A stretch of DNA of 64,000 nucleotides from JBBRYB01 sp038238115 (GCA_038238115.1 JBBRYB010000007.1:79645-143644); one strand, 5' to 3'. Shown: positions 55,644 through 64,000, numbered from the stretch's first letter. Notes: generated by a model not told the origin, from the letters alone. Program-made: numbers and translations.

Positions 55644-56438
55644 TCAGGCCCGAGCGACGAAGATTGCCGTTCCCGCGACGAGCGCCCCGCGTAGCGGCCC
55701 CCAGCCGCCCCACACCCGAGTATGGCCGGGAGGCCACTCCGGCTCGACGAGGCGGTCCAGACGCAGACCCGACGTATGGATGGCGTCGACCCAGTCACCC
55801 ATCGTGTGGTGCGGCTCGACGTACGACGCCGACCCGTCATGGTCGAACTCGACGTAGGCCGCCCGGTCGAAGTAGGAGCGAGTCACCGTCAGCCCCGCCT
55901 CGCCAGGGTCGTCGGGAAAGATTCTCCGCATCGGGTGGACCACCGAGAAGCCGAAGGTCCCGCCCTTCCTGAGCACCCGTGCGACCTCCGAGAGGGCTGC
56001 CTCGATGTCGACGATGAAGGGAAGGGCGCCGAAGGCCGAGCAGGCGAGGTCAAACGTGCGGTCGGCGAACGGGAGCGAGGTAGCCGTGGCACATGCCGTC
56101 GGTACGGGAATCGATGTCTCGTCGTCGATGCGCCGGCCGTGGCGCAGCTGCCGCATGGACAGGTCTATCCCCACCGCTTCCGCGCCCTCGCGTCGCATCC
56201 AGCGCGCACACTGCCCGGCGCCGCTTCCGACCTCCAGGACGCGCCGCCCGCGCACGTCGCCGAGCAGACGGGCCTCGCTCTCGTCGAGCCCCTCCGGACC
56301 CCAGATGAAACCGACGTCGCGCAGGAACTCGCCGTGCTCACGCTGGTAGTCGTCGGCCTCGCTATCCCAATCCCGGCGGTTGGCGCGCTGTGCCTCGGCA
56401 TCGCTGACCGTGCGGTAGTCCGGCTGTCTCGACTCCAT
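55644..56438 (-). CDS. Class I SAM-dependent methyltransferase
   Basis: The 264-residue protein has motif I VLEVGSGAGQCARWM, GIDLSMRQL as the acidic strand, DLACSAFGALPFI and a post-motif helix RVLRKGGTFGFSVVHP. The substrate is unknown, but this gene beside polA is conserved in actinomycetes. ATG 56438 has GGAAGG seven bases upstream; the frame is open to 56510 but without conservation there. Confidence 0.87.
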   Translation of the reverse strand: MESRQPDYRTVSDAEAQRANRRDWDSEADDYQREHGEFLRDVGFIWGPEGLDESEARLLGDVRGRRVLEVGSGAGQCARWMRREGAEAVGIDLSMRQLRHGRRIDDETSIPVPTACATATSLPFADRTFDLACSAFGALPFIVDIEAALSEVARVLRKGGTFGFSVVHPMRRIFPDDPGEAGLTVTRSYFDRAAYVEFDHDGSASYVEPHHTMGDWVDAIHTSGLRLDRLVEPEWPPGHTRVWGGWGPLRGALVAGTAIFVARA

Positions 56439-56520
56439 GTCATGGCCTTCCGCAACGTGTCGAGGGTGAGCTCGCAAACCGGCTGAGCGGCTCGTCCTCG
56501 CCGCTGGCATTGCCGGCGGT

Positions 56521-57444
<924 letters not shown>

Positions 57445-57535
57445 AACCACGCCGAGACTACCCGCCGAGAGGTCATGTCATGTTGTGGAGCGGCCGTGGC
57501 CGCCCCAGAGACGAGGAAGAGCAGGCCGTGGGTGC

Positions 57536-57619
57536 GACAAGATCGACCGTCGGCGCGACACGTTGAGCCTTCGCCGGGATAAGTTGACTCCTGGTCGGGA
57601 CGTGTTGACGCCTCGGCGC
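57536..57619. repeat. Array C: four diverged tandem 21-bp repeats
   Basis: Units begin at 57536, 57557, 57578 and 57599, each starting GA and ending near CCTCGGC, with consensus GAYAMGTTGASSCCTCG. Period and phase equal those of arrays A and B (TGRCGCYTCG core, about 13 of 21 positions shared with array B). It lies in the divergent gap between the sirtuin gene and the F420 gene, so it may also carry regulatory sites. Confidence 0.85.
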
Positions 57620-57654
57620 GGCGTCTGGTGGCGAGATGGTGGAGGTGCGGCTGA

Positions 57655-58644
57655 ATGGCGGAGGTCAAGATCGGGTATGCCGCGGCGCTGGAGCAGTTCG
57701 GCCCGCGCGAAGTCGTCGAGCTGTGCGAACTGGCGGAGCAGCATGGCTTCGTCGGCACCATGGCCGCAGACCACTTCCAGCCCTGGGTCCCCCAGCAGGG
57801 GCAGGCGTCGTACGTCTGGAGCGTTCTCGGCGCCGTCGGACAACGCACCATCGGCGACCTCGGGCCGGGTGTCGCCTGCCCGAGCTTCCGCCACCACCCG
57901 GCCATCGTGGCCCAGGCCGGCGCCACGCTCGAAGCAATGTATCCGGACCGGACCTGGTTGGGGCTCGGGTCGGGGGAGGCGCTCAACGAGCACGTCTTCG
58001 GCGGCTACTGGCCGGAGGCGCCGGAGCGGATCCGGATGATGTTCGAGGCCGTCGACGTGATCCAGAAGCTGTTCAGCGGGAAGGACGTCAAGCACGCCGG
58101 CGAGTTCTTCAAGCTCCACAAGACCCGGTTGTGGACGATGCCCGAGACGCCGCCGCCCATCGTGATCGCGACGGCCGGGCCGCTCACGGCTCGAAGGGCG
58201 GGTGAGCGCTGCGACGGCATCATCACACCTGGGGCCACCGCGGAGAAGGTGTCCGGTGTGTTGGCGAAGTTCGACGAGGGTGCGAAGTCCCAGGGCAAGG
58301 ACCCGACGCAGATGCCCAAGCTGCTGCAGCTGCATCTGTCATGGGCACCGACGGACGCAGAGGCCCGTCACAACGCGATCACCGAGTGGCCGAACGGCGG
58401 GATGAAGTTCAGCAAGGCCGACGTCCGCTCGCCACAGGACTTCGAGCAGATGGCGGCGCTCGTGCGGATGGAGGACTTCGACGGTCGGATGGTCATTTCG
58501 GCCGACCCGGACGCCCACCGAGCGGAGATCCAGAAGTTCCTCGACCTCGGCATTACCCAGGTCTATCTCCACAATGTCGGCCGCAACCAGGCTGAGTGGA
58601 TGGAGGTCTTCGGTCGTGAGGTCATCTCGAAGCTCCACCGCTGA
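57655..58644 (+). CDS. F420-dependent glucose-6-phosphate dehydrogenase-like LLM oxidoreductase
   Basis: The 329-residue barrel follows the FGD pattern: KIGYAAALEQFGPREVVELC, ADHFQPWVPQQGQA, LGPGVACPSFRHHPAIVAQAGATLE, and LGLGSGEALNEHVFG. These enzymes use coenzyme F420, and true FGD oxidises glucose 6-phosphate. Several related enzymes share the fold, so substrate is inferred only. Presence implies F420 biosynthesis in the host. GGTGGAGG (57638-57645) is a good ribosome site. Confidence 0.87.
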   Translation: MAEVKIGYAAALEQFGPREVVELCELAEQHGFVGTMAADHFQPWVPQQGQASYVWSVLGAVGQRTIGDLGPGVACPSFRHHPAIVAQAGATLEAMYPDRTWLGLGSGEALNEHVFGGYWPEAPERIRMMFEAVDVIQKLFSGKDVKHAGEFFKLHKTRLWTMPETPPPIVIATAGPLTARRAGERCDGIITPGATAEKVSGVLAKFDEGAKSQGKDPTQMPKLLQLHLSWAPTDAEARHNAITEWPNGGMKFSKADVRSPQDFEQMAALVRMEDFDGRMVISADPDAHRAEIQKFLDLGITQVYLHNVGRNQAEWMEVFGREVISKLHR

Positions 58645-58951
58645 CTTTCACGGCTGAGATTTGATGCTGTGCAGGTCGTGAGAACTCTCGCGCAACAGTT
58701 GCACAGCCAGACCCAGCCGGGCTCCGACCACCTGGTCGGTGCCTGTCACCGGAGCGGGACCGATGCCGCGCTCGGCCGACCAGTCAACACCAGCGCCTCC
58801 GGCTGGCTCGACCGCCGAGGTCGCTGGAGTCTGGGGAACGTTTCGAGTCTGCGCCGGGGAAGCGACCACCGTTCCCTCGAGTGTTAGCAGTTTGACGCCG
58901 AGGAGCCGGGCGAGCACCGACGCCTGGATGAAAACGCCGTTGGACAGCTGG
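58645..58951. other. Region without a confident gene
   Basis: Both strands have open frames here. The best on the - strand (58648 to about 58980) reads VVPDTSSQLSNGVFIQ and ASVLARLLGVKLLTLEG and ends SHDLHSIKSQP; its third codon positions are less GC-biased than in neighbouring genes and no family is recognised. It could be a degraded extension of the small gene at 58952-59152 or a non-coding tail. Confidence 0.4.
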
Positions 58952-59152
58952 CTACTCGTGTCCGGAACCACCGTCCACCCGGGGGTGGGCGCCGGCTCCT
59001 CGATCCTTCGCGAAGCTGCCGCCGCTGCTGTACGCCTCCAGCCGCTGCGACGCCTGGAGAGCCGCTTCGAGGATCCGCTCATACCGTTCCCGTCCCGCCT
59101 TCGTACCTAACACATAGCCAACACCGAAGGAGGCGATGGTCATGAGTTTCAC
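58952..59152 (-). CDS. Small YtxH-like protein
   Basis: The 66-residue product has a short hydrophobic start followed by GVGYVLGTKAGRERYERILEA, a pattern of YtxH-like membrane-tethered actinobacterial proteins. The C-terminus is polar. GTG 59152 has AAGGAG at good spacing and overlaps the stop of the upstream 56-residue gene (GTGA). Function unknown. Confidence 0.65.
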   Translation of the reverse strand: MKLMTIASFGVGYVLGTKAGRERYERILEAALQASQRLEAYSSGGSFAKDRGAGAHPRVDGGSGHE

Positions 59153-59319
59153 GCATTCTCCTTGCGCTGACGAACTGCCGACACCGCAGCGCTCAGAATG
59201 GTAACCCCGGCCATAGTGCCCAGCGCTGTCAATCCCGACTTCGCCGCCGCCTTGGGCGAGACGCGCGCCATCGGCTCCGTCAGCTTCTCCCACCGGCTCT
59301 TCCTGTGAAACAGACCCAT
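59149..59319 (-). CDS. 56-residue single-helix membrane protein
   Basis: From ATG 59319 the frame reads MGLFHRKSRWEKLTEPMARV, then a hydrophobic helix (GLTALGTMAGVTILSAAVSAV) and a basic end. GAAGGAG lies six bases before the ATG, and its TGA overlaps the next gene's GTG. The pairing of a strong ribosome site with coupling makes it a real gene despite its size. Function unknown; it belongs with the coiled-coil gene 29 bases upstream. Confidence 0.72.
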   Translation of the reverse strand: MGLFHRKSRWEKLTEPMARVSPKAAAKSGLTALGTMAGVTILSAAVSAVRQRKENA

Positions 59320-59348
59320 CTCATGCTCCTTCGGTCAGATCAGTGGCC

Positions 59349-60278
59349 TCAACGTGAGGCCTTCTCGAGTGCGCCCACCAATTGCTGCTTCGTCATCGCC
59401 GAGCGACCCTCAATCTCTTGTGCGGAGGCCAGCTCGAGCAGTTCTTGCTTGGTGAAGTTATCGAGGTCGACGGGCGTTCCTGCCTTCCTGAGCTCCTTGG
59501 TCACGTCGGCCGCCGTTGTCGATGCCCGCGCTCGGACCTGCTCCGCTTCTGCGACGACCGCATCTGCGCCGGACGCGTCGCGCGCGGCGCTCGCAGCAAT
59601 GCTTTGGGCCTGCTGGTGTGCCTCGTCGGCCGCTGCCTGGGCAGCAGCAGTGGCCTCGTCGGCGAGGCGTCGGGCCTCCGCCAGACTCTCAGTGGCCTGG
59701 CTGAGCGCGCTTTGAGCCTTTGCTTGCGCGCTCTCGGCCTCTTGGCGCGCCCTCTCAAGACGCTGGGTGGCCTCAGCCTCCTCGCGCTCGACGACATCCT
59801 GGGCGTCGGACTGTGCCGCGCGCCGCACCTCGTCGACCTGGGCATCGGCAGCGCGCCGAGCTTCTGCTACCCGCTGGTCGGCCTTCTTGGTCTGGTCAGC
59901 CTTCACGCTACGAAGATGTTGCTTGTCGCTTTCCGCGGTCTCCTTGGCATGGCTGGCCTTGGCCTTGGCCACTCCGGCTGATTGGACAGCCCGCGCCTCC
60001 GCCTCTTGCGCGCGCTCGGCCGCGGCCCGCGCCCGCTGCAGCCGCAGCTCTACCGAGTCTCCGGCGCCCGGCACGACATCCTTCACGGTGGCCCCGGCAT
60101 GGCGCATCCTGTCGACAACACCGTCGGTTGCGGCACTCCCCGCGTTCGTGGCGGCGTCCTTGGTGGCTTCGATGGGACTCAACGCCTTGGCCAGTAGCCA
60201 CGATGTGTTGCGCGGGAGGTCTTTCACCCCCCCAGCCAGCCTACTGGCCAGCGGGTGCTTGGATCCCTTGTCAGACAT
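59349..60278 (-). CDS. Coiled-coil protein with C-terminal Rho_N-like domain
   Basis: The 309-residue protein is mostly Ala/Glu/Arg/Gln coiled coil (about residues 75-245), with an N-terminal basic region, and ends in a 35-residue helix-extended-helix unit FTKQELLELASAQEIEGRSAMTKQQLVGALEKA, typical of Rho_N/SAP-like domains. These bind nucleic acid in Rho and elsewhere. GAAGGG precedes the ATG. It heads a probable three-gene - strand operon with two microproteins. The function is unknown, possibly stress or nucleoid related. Confidence 0.75.
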   Translation of the reverse strand: MSDKGSKHPLASRLAGGVKDLPRNTSWLLAKALSPIEATKDAATNAGSAATDGVVDRMRHAGATVKDVVPGAGDSVELRLQRARAAAERAQEAEARAVQSAGVAKAKASHAKETAESDKQHLRSVKADQTKKADQRVAEARRAADAQVDEVRRAAQSDAQDVVEREEAEATQRLERARQEAESAQAKAQSALSQATESLAEARRLADEATAAAQAAADEAHQQAQSIAASAARDASGADAVVAEAEQVRARASTTAADVTKELRKAGTPVDLDNFTKQELLELASAQEIEGRSAMTKQQLVGALEKASR

Positions 60279-60392
60279 GCCTCATCCCTTCCCAGGAACC
60301 GCCGGGTGTCGGCGGGCGCTTGTGCATGCGTGACCGTACCCACAATTGGAACCGACACACAAACCAGCCGAGACCGTACGAGGTCGCCGGCC

Positions 60393-60398
60393 TACTCT
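60393..60398 (+). promoter_or_regulatory. -10 element of the flavin-reductase-like gene
   Basis: TACTCT ends six bases before GTG 60405, predicting a leaderless mRNA. It is divergent from the coiled-coil operon. Confidence 0.5.
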
Positions 60399-60404
60399 GT
60401 GGAC

Positions 60405-60929
60405 GTGACGATCCACAGCGAGCACCCGTTCATTTCGCCCGAGTCCGGGCGCGATCCCGTGCGGCGGCTGCGCGGACGGCTCGGCGGCGCCGTCACTTTG
60501 TGGACGACGGGAGGGGAGACCTCACGCGCCGGGCTGACCGTGTCGTCGCTGATGGTTGCTGCCGGCGAACCTGCCCACATGCTCGCCCTTCTCGACCCGG
60601 ACTCCGACTTCGTCGAGGCGTTCGAGGAGACCGGCAAGGCCGTCGTCCAGCTGCTCCAGTGGGAGCACCGGATGCTCGCCGACGCGTTCGCCGGGCAGTT
60701 TCCCGCACCAGGCGGTCCGTTCCGGCTGGGCGAGTGGACCCCGACGGACTGGGGGCCGCTGCTGGTCGGCGCTTCGGTGTGGGTCGGACTACGCTTCGCG
60801 GACTCCGAGCCCAGGTCGGTGGGGTGGTCCCGGCTCGTCGACGGCATCGTCGAGTATGCCGAGGTGGGCGCGGAGACGGCGCCGCTCGTGCATCGGCGGG
60901 GCCGCTACCAGCGCCCGTCGGGCTCCTGA
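60405..60929 (+). CDS. Flavin-reductase-like split-barrel protein
   Basis: The 174-residue product has the pattern of flavin reductase-like FMN-binding domains: VRRLRGRLGGAVTLWTTGG, AGLTVSSLMVAAGEPAHMLALLDPDSDFVEAF, a central loop, and LLVGASVWVGLRFADSE. The substrate is unknown. GTG 60405 is fixed by the -10 spacing; the frame is open further upstream without conservation. Confidence 0.8.
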   Translation: MTIHSEHPFISPESGRDPVRRLRGRLGGAVTLWTTGGETSRAGLTVSSLMVAAGEPAHMLALLDPDSDFVEAFEETGKAVVQLLQWEHRMLADAFAGQFPAPGGPFRLGEWTPTDWGPLLVGASVWVGLRFADSEPRSVGWSRLVDGIVEYAEVGAETAPLVHRRGRYQRPSGS

Positions 60930-60992
60930 GCCTGGCCGAGCGGGCCGAGTGGATGTCCTGGCCGTGGCAGGTCAGATCGAGGCGCCCGAGCC

Positions 60993-61020
60993 GGTCGCCG
61001 CCGACTGTCAGGCGGCGACC
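60993..61020. terminator. Hairpin at the end of the homocysteine methyltransferase gene
   Basis: GGTCGCCGCC (60993-61002) and GGCGGCGACC (61011-61020) form a 10-bp stem with an eight-base loop that contains the stop codon (- strand TGA, 61010-61008). It separates two convergent genes. Confidence 0.65.
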
Positions 61021-61892
61021 AGCGCCTGCCGGATCGCGGCCACGTGCTGTGGAGTCGAGCCACAACAGGCACCGATGAGGTCGATGCCGAGCTCCTGCAG
61101 GCGCCTGGCGTGGCCGGCCAGCGCTTCGGGCGGCACGTCGTACTCGAACCGGTCGCCCACCAGCTGCGGTAGCCCGGCGTTCGACTGCCCGATCAGCAGC
61201 ATGCCCTCGGGCCGCGCCTCGACGAGCTCCGCGGCGATGGTCTCCATCTCGCCGGGCCCGCGTCCACAGTTCGCCCCGACGGCGTCCACCCTGGTGGCGG
61301 CCAGCGCCTTGACTGCCGCGGAGGGTGAGACGCCCATCATCGTGCGGAGATTGGTGTCGAAGCTGAGCGTCGCGACCAGGGGAAGCTCCGAGGCCACCTC
61401 GCGGGCGGCGGCGACCGCTGCCTGCACCTCGGCGAGGTCGCTCATGGTCTCGATCAGCACGAGGTCGACGCCTCCGGCGACGAGGCCGCGCAGCTGCTCG
61501 GCAAAGATGGCTTGCGCGTCCTCTGGCTCGAGTGCGCCGAGGGGCGACAACAGCTCGCCGGTCGGTCCCAGGTCCCCGGCCACCAGAGCTCCGTGCCGGC
61601 CCGCCACCTCGCGGGCAATGGCCGCACCCGCCCTGCTGAGCTCCTCCACCCGGTCGGCGAGGCCGTGCATCTCGAGGCGAGGTCGGGTCCCGCCGAACGT
61701 GTTCGTCGTCAAGATGGTCGCCCCCGCAGCCGCGTACTCCTCGTGGATCCCGCGGACGACGTCTGGCCGGTCAACGTTCCACAGCTCGCCGGATCCTCCG
61801 TCGTCGAGGCCGCGTTCTTGCAGCAGGGTGCCCATGCCGCCGTCGAACAAGACGAGATCGTGGCCTGCGAGCAGTTGTGTCAAACGGTTCAT
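61008..61892 (-). CDS. Homocysteine S-methyltransferase family protein
   Basis: The 294-residue barrel transfers a methyl group to homocysteine using a zinc-thiolate site. It has LVLFDGGMGTLLQERGL at the N-terminus, LTTNTFGGTRPRLE, the first zinc Cys in VGANCGRG and the Cys pair in IGACCGSTPQH. The methyl donor (S-methylmethionine, betaine or methylcobamide) is not known. The ATG overlaps the previous gene's stop by four bases, coupling it to the small virulence-factor-like protein. Confidence 0.9.
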   Translation of the reverse strand: MNRLTQLLAGHDLVLFDGGMGTLLQERGLDDGGSGELWNVDRPDVVRGIHEEYAAAGATILTTNTFGGTRPRLEMHGLADRVEELSRAGAAIAREVAGRHGALVAGDLGPTGELLSPLGALEPEDAQAIFAEQLRGLVAGGVDLVLIETMSDLAEVQAAVAAAREVASELPLVATLSFDTNLRTMMGVSPSAAVKALAATRVDAVGANCGRGPGEMETIAAELVEARPEGMLLIGQSNAGLPQLVGDRFEYDVPPEALAGHARRLQELGIDLIGACCGSTPQHVAAIRQALVAA

Positions 61893-62200
61893 GCGTCCGC
61901 TCCCTTGTCAGCTCCCAGTGAGTCGAGGAATGACGTGACAGCCTCCGCAGCCCAGTCCGACGCCAGCTCGGCAACCACGTCATCGGCCACTTCGGCCGGC
62001 ATACCGTCGCGTGGCGACCAGGCGGTGCGACGCCATCCGGCGAGGTAGGCGTCGCTTTCCACGTCGCCCAGGCGCATCGCCGCCTCGTCGATGGCCTCCT
62101 GGAACCGCCCCGGCAGCGGGGCCTTCGTCACGTCGTCGCCGTCGCGCGCGACGACGAGCGAGGGAAGCTCGCGCCAATAGGTGATCTGGTATTCCGCCAC
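61889..62200 (-). CDS. Virulence-factor family (PF13769-like) small protein
   Basis: The 103-residue protein begins VAEYQITYWRELPSLVVARDG and has KAPLPGRFQEAIDEAAMRLG and SDAYLAGWRRTAW, the pattern of a family annotated only as virulence factor. It is usually found next to homocysteine methyltransferase or methylene-THF reductase genes, as here, so a role with methionine metabolism is likely. GTG 62200 is fixed by the -10 element six bases upstream. Confidence 0.75.
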   Translation of the reverse strand: MAEYQITYWRELPSLVVARDGDDVTKAPLPGRFQEAIDEAAMRLGDVESDAYLAGWRRTAWSPRDGMPAEVADDVVAELASDWAAEAVTSFLDSLGADKGADA

Positions 62201-62206
62201 CAGGGC

Positions 62207-62212
62207 ATCGTA
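62207..62212 (-). promoter_or_regulatory. -10 element of the virulence-factor-like gene
   Basis: On the - strand TACGAT (62212-62207) ends six bases before GTG 62200, predicting a leaderless two-gene mRNA. Confidence 0.55.
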
Positions 62213-62309
62213 TCCGCGTCGTTGCAACACCAGCTGTACCCGCCCACCTGGTGACACCGCCGTGCCGTGATCACCCCAGCGCAGCCGCCGCCTCGATCTC
62301 AGTCGATGA

Positions 62310-62315
62310 CACGAT
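62310..62315 (+). promoter_or_regulatory. -10-like element of the phosphotransferase gene
   Basis: CACGAT ends six bases before GTG 62322, matching the xAnnnT leaderless pattern. It is divergent from the promoter at 62207-62212. Confidence 0.4.
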
Positions 62316-62321
62316 GGCTTC

Positions 62322-63290
62322 GTGAACTGGTTCGGCACGCCGATGCTGCCCCTCCCCGGCGGCTACGGCGGCGAGACGTTCCTCGTCGGGAGTCCTGGCG
62401 ACGAGGTGGTGCTTCGGATCTACGGCCGCAACCCTGACCGCTGCCTCGTCGACGCCGCCCTCCTGCGCCTGCTCGAGGGGGTCATCCCCGTTCCTCACAT
62501 CGTCGAGTGCCGACCCGCAGTCGGTGTCAACCCCGGTGTCCTCGTCACCGAGCGGTTGCCAGGGCTCCGCCTCGACCTTGTCCTGGCCGATGCCAACCAG
62601 CAGCTACGGCTGTCGATCGCGCGCGAGCTCGGTTACCTGCTTGCCAGCCTCTCCGGCATGCCGCAGCTGCGGTTCGGCATGTTCGTGGACGCCCATCTCG
62701 CCACCTCGGCCGACGGTGTTCCCGACAGCCTGCAGGCATGGTCGCGTCACTTCCGCGAGAGCGGAGGGCTGGCGGCGTGGTCAGTCCCGGACTTTGACGC
62801 GCTGCTGAGCCTGGCCCACGTCGCCGAGGAGCTCTTCATGGGACCAGACGGGTCGCGGAGCGGCGAAGACCCGGGCGTCGCGCTTCGTCGCCACGTCTTG
62901 GTGCACGGAGACCTCAACCCGAAGAACATCCTCGTCGACCCCGAGACGGGCCAGATCACCGGCGTGCTCGACTGGGAGTTCGCCCACGCGGGGTCGCCGT
63001 ACACCGACCTGGGCAACCTGACCCGGTTCGACCGACAGGGGCACTTCCTCGCGGAGATCCTCGACAGCCTCGTCGCGCGCGCCCCCGGGCTCGCCGATGA
63101 CCCGCTTACGCTGGCCCGCGCTGCCGACCTCTGGGCTCTCCTCGAGCTCGCTGGCAGGCCGGGTCCCCGCGACCCCGTGCAGAACCTCGCGGAGACCCTG
63201 CTTCTGGCCCAGTCGCGCGACCAGGATCTGCACGCGTGGCCATGGGACAGCCCTCGCGTTGACCCCGCATGCGGCGAGCCCGTATCCTGA
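62322..63290 (+). CDS. Aminoglycoside phosphotransferase-like kinase
   Basis: The 322-residue protein has the APH/choline-kinase fold: a nucleotide-binding lobe (GGYGGETFLVGSPGDEVVLRIYG), the catalytic loop VHGDLNPKNILVD with Asp and Asn, and the metal motif GVLDWEFAHAG. Many such kinases act on small metabolites, so antibiotic resistance should not be assumed. It ends inside the rpsA promoter. Confidence 0.85.
   Translation: MNWFGTPMLPLPGGYGGETFLVGSPGDEVVLRIYGRNPDRCLVDAALLRLLEGVIPVPHIVECRPAVGVNPGVLVTERLPGLRLDLVLADANQQLRLSIARELGYLLASLSGMPQLRFGMFVDAHLATSADGVPDSLQAWSRHFRESGGLAAWSVPDFDALLSLAHVAEELFMGPDGSRSGEDPGVALRRHVLVHGDLNPKNILVDPETGQITGVLDWEFAHAGSPYTDLGNLTRFDRQGHFLAEILDSLVARAPGLADDPLTLARAADLWALLELAGRPGPRDPVQNLAETLLLAQSRDQDLHAWPWDSPRVDPACGEPVS
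63259..63288 (+). promoter_or_regulatory. Promoter of rpsA
   Basis: TTGACC (63259-63264) is separated by 18 bases from TATCCT (63283-63288). It lies in the last codons of the phosphotransferase gene and would start transcription near 63295, leaving a leader of about 159 bases in front of rpsA. Confidence 0.6.
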
Positions 63291-63453
63291 TAGGTGCGCT
63301 TTGGGCCTGCACGTCCTCAGACCGAGCAGGCTCGTGCTCGTCACTCTCATCTCCGGCCACACTCGTGACTCGGACCCTCGGTGGGACCGCGACCAACTGG
63401 CCCGCCTGCGCGTCCGCACGACATCTAGCCAACCCAACGGAGCTCCCTTCCAT

Positions 63454-64000
63454 ATGACGAGCAGCATCGAGGCCCCTCCCGCCCCACAGGAGACACCGCA
63501 GGTAGCGGTCAACGACATCGGATCGGCGGAGGACTTCCTCGCCGCCATCGATGCGACCATCAAGTACTTCAACGACGGTGACATCGTCGACGGCACGATC
63601 GTCAAGGTTGACCGCGACGAGGTCCTCCTCGACATCGGCTACAAGACCGAGGGTGTGATCCCCTCTCGTGAGCTGTCGATCAAGCACGACGTCGACCCGG
63701 GCGATGTCGTCGCGGTCGGTGACAAGGTGGAAGCCCTTGTTCTCCAGAAGGAGGACAAGGAAGGCCGCCTGATCCTGTCCAAGAAGCGCGCTCAGTACGA
63801 GCGCGCCTGGGGCACCATCGAGAGGATCAAGGAGGAGGACGGCGTCGTTACCGGCTCCGTCATCGAGGTCGTCAAGGGCGGCCTGATCATCGACATCGGC
63901 CTGCGCGGCTTCCTGCCCGCCTCACTCGTGGAGATGCGCCGTGTCCGCGACCTGCAGCCGTACGTCGGCAAGGAGCTCGAGGCGAAGATCATCGAGCTCG
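63454..64000 (+). CDS. rpsA: 30S ribosomal protein S1 (N-terminal part)
   Basis: The gene runs off the right edge after 182 codons. From ATG 63454 the protein has a short Pro-rich start, then two S1 OB folds: the first with GDIVDGTIVKVDRDEVLLDIGYKTEG and the second with VVKGGLIIDIGLRGFLPASLVEMR. S1 brings mRNA to the ribosome. CGGAG at about 63438-63442 is the probable ribosome site. The long leader upstream holds no gene and may be autoregulatory. Confidence 0.96.
   Translation, partial: MTSSIEAPPAPQETPQVAVNDIGSAEDFLAAIDATIKYFNDGDIVDGTIVKVDRDEVLLDIGYKTEGVIPSRELSIKHDVDPGDVVAVGDKVEALVLQKEDKEGRLILSKKRAQYERAWGTIERIKEEDGVVTGSVIEVVKGGLIIDIGLRGFLPASLVEMRRVRDLQPYVGKELEAKIIEL

Noticed and set aside
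59720..61078. A 452-codon + strand frame
   Set aside because: It crosses two real genes on different strands (the coiled-coil gene and the flavin-reductase-like gene) and is very Arg/Pro-rich, as shadow frames are.
62322..63290. Aminoglycoside resistance gene
   Set aside because: The kinase fold is clear, but chromosomal APH-like kinases have many substrates and nothing here indicates mobile resistance.

Overview
The window is GC-rich DNA from an actinomycete (class Actinomycetia). The evidence is a chromosomal order typical of the group (ftsW-murG-murC-ftsQ-ftsZ-pgeF-yggS-sepF-yggT-divIVA, then ileS, lspA, dnaE, his, trp, lgt, gltBD, pyk, polA, rpsA), a PriA-type HisA, a Wag31/DivIVA protein, an ANTAR regulator of PdtaR type, an F420-dependent G6PD-like enzyme, an actinobacterial ileS T-box, and many GTG starts placed six bases after a -10 element. 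The species cannot be named from the sequence. Nearly everything is core chromosome. Accessory DNA is limited to short insertions between conserved blocks.

Layout. 1-8468: distal division and cell-wall cluster on the + strand, from peptidoglycan precursor synthesis (MurG, MurC) through the divisome (FtsW, FtsQ, FtsZ, SepF) to polar growth (DivIVA), with PgeF, YggS and YggT inside it. 8502-11883: ileS on the - strand behind a translational T-box leader. 12020-15176: DksA/TraR zinc-finger protein with a histone-like tail, lspA, rluD and two acetyltransferases, tightly coupled. 15269-21509: a methyltransferase remnant, dnaE and two envelope proteins. 21538-28775: a LON-domain gene divergent from the histidine genes hisD-C-B-H, a lipoprotein, a small membrane protein, priA, hisF and hisI. 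28919-32658: tryptophan block (membrane protein, HGxxPAAW protein, trpC, trpB, trpA). PriA probably supplies TrpF, which is absent here. 32686-43022: SCO1, lgt, a VIT-family transporter, gltB-gltD and pyk. 43102-50668: tRNA-Leu(CAA), pdtaR, and a branched-chain amino-acid ABC system whose binding protein converges on its permease/ATPase genes. A PD-(D/E)XK (DUF559-like) gene lies between them, bracketed by two arrays of 21-bp repeats in opposite orientation. 50857-58644: DUF554, acetyltransferase, thioesterase, polA, methyltransferase, sirtuin and an F420 enzyme, with a third, diverged 21-bp array. 58952-63290: a small operon of a coiled-coil protein and two very short proteins, a flavin-reductase-like protein, a homocysteine methyltransferase pair and a phosphotransferase. 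The window ends inside rpsA.

The most unusual items are the 21-bp repeat family and the gene it brackets, the LivH permease with an added secreted domain, an emfourin-like lipoprotein in the his cluster, the coupled microproteins at 58952-59319, and the density of apparently leaderless genes. All calls come from reading the sequence. Family names rest on remembered motifs, and no database search was run.
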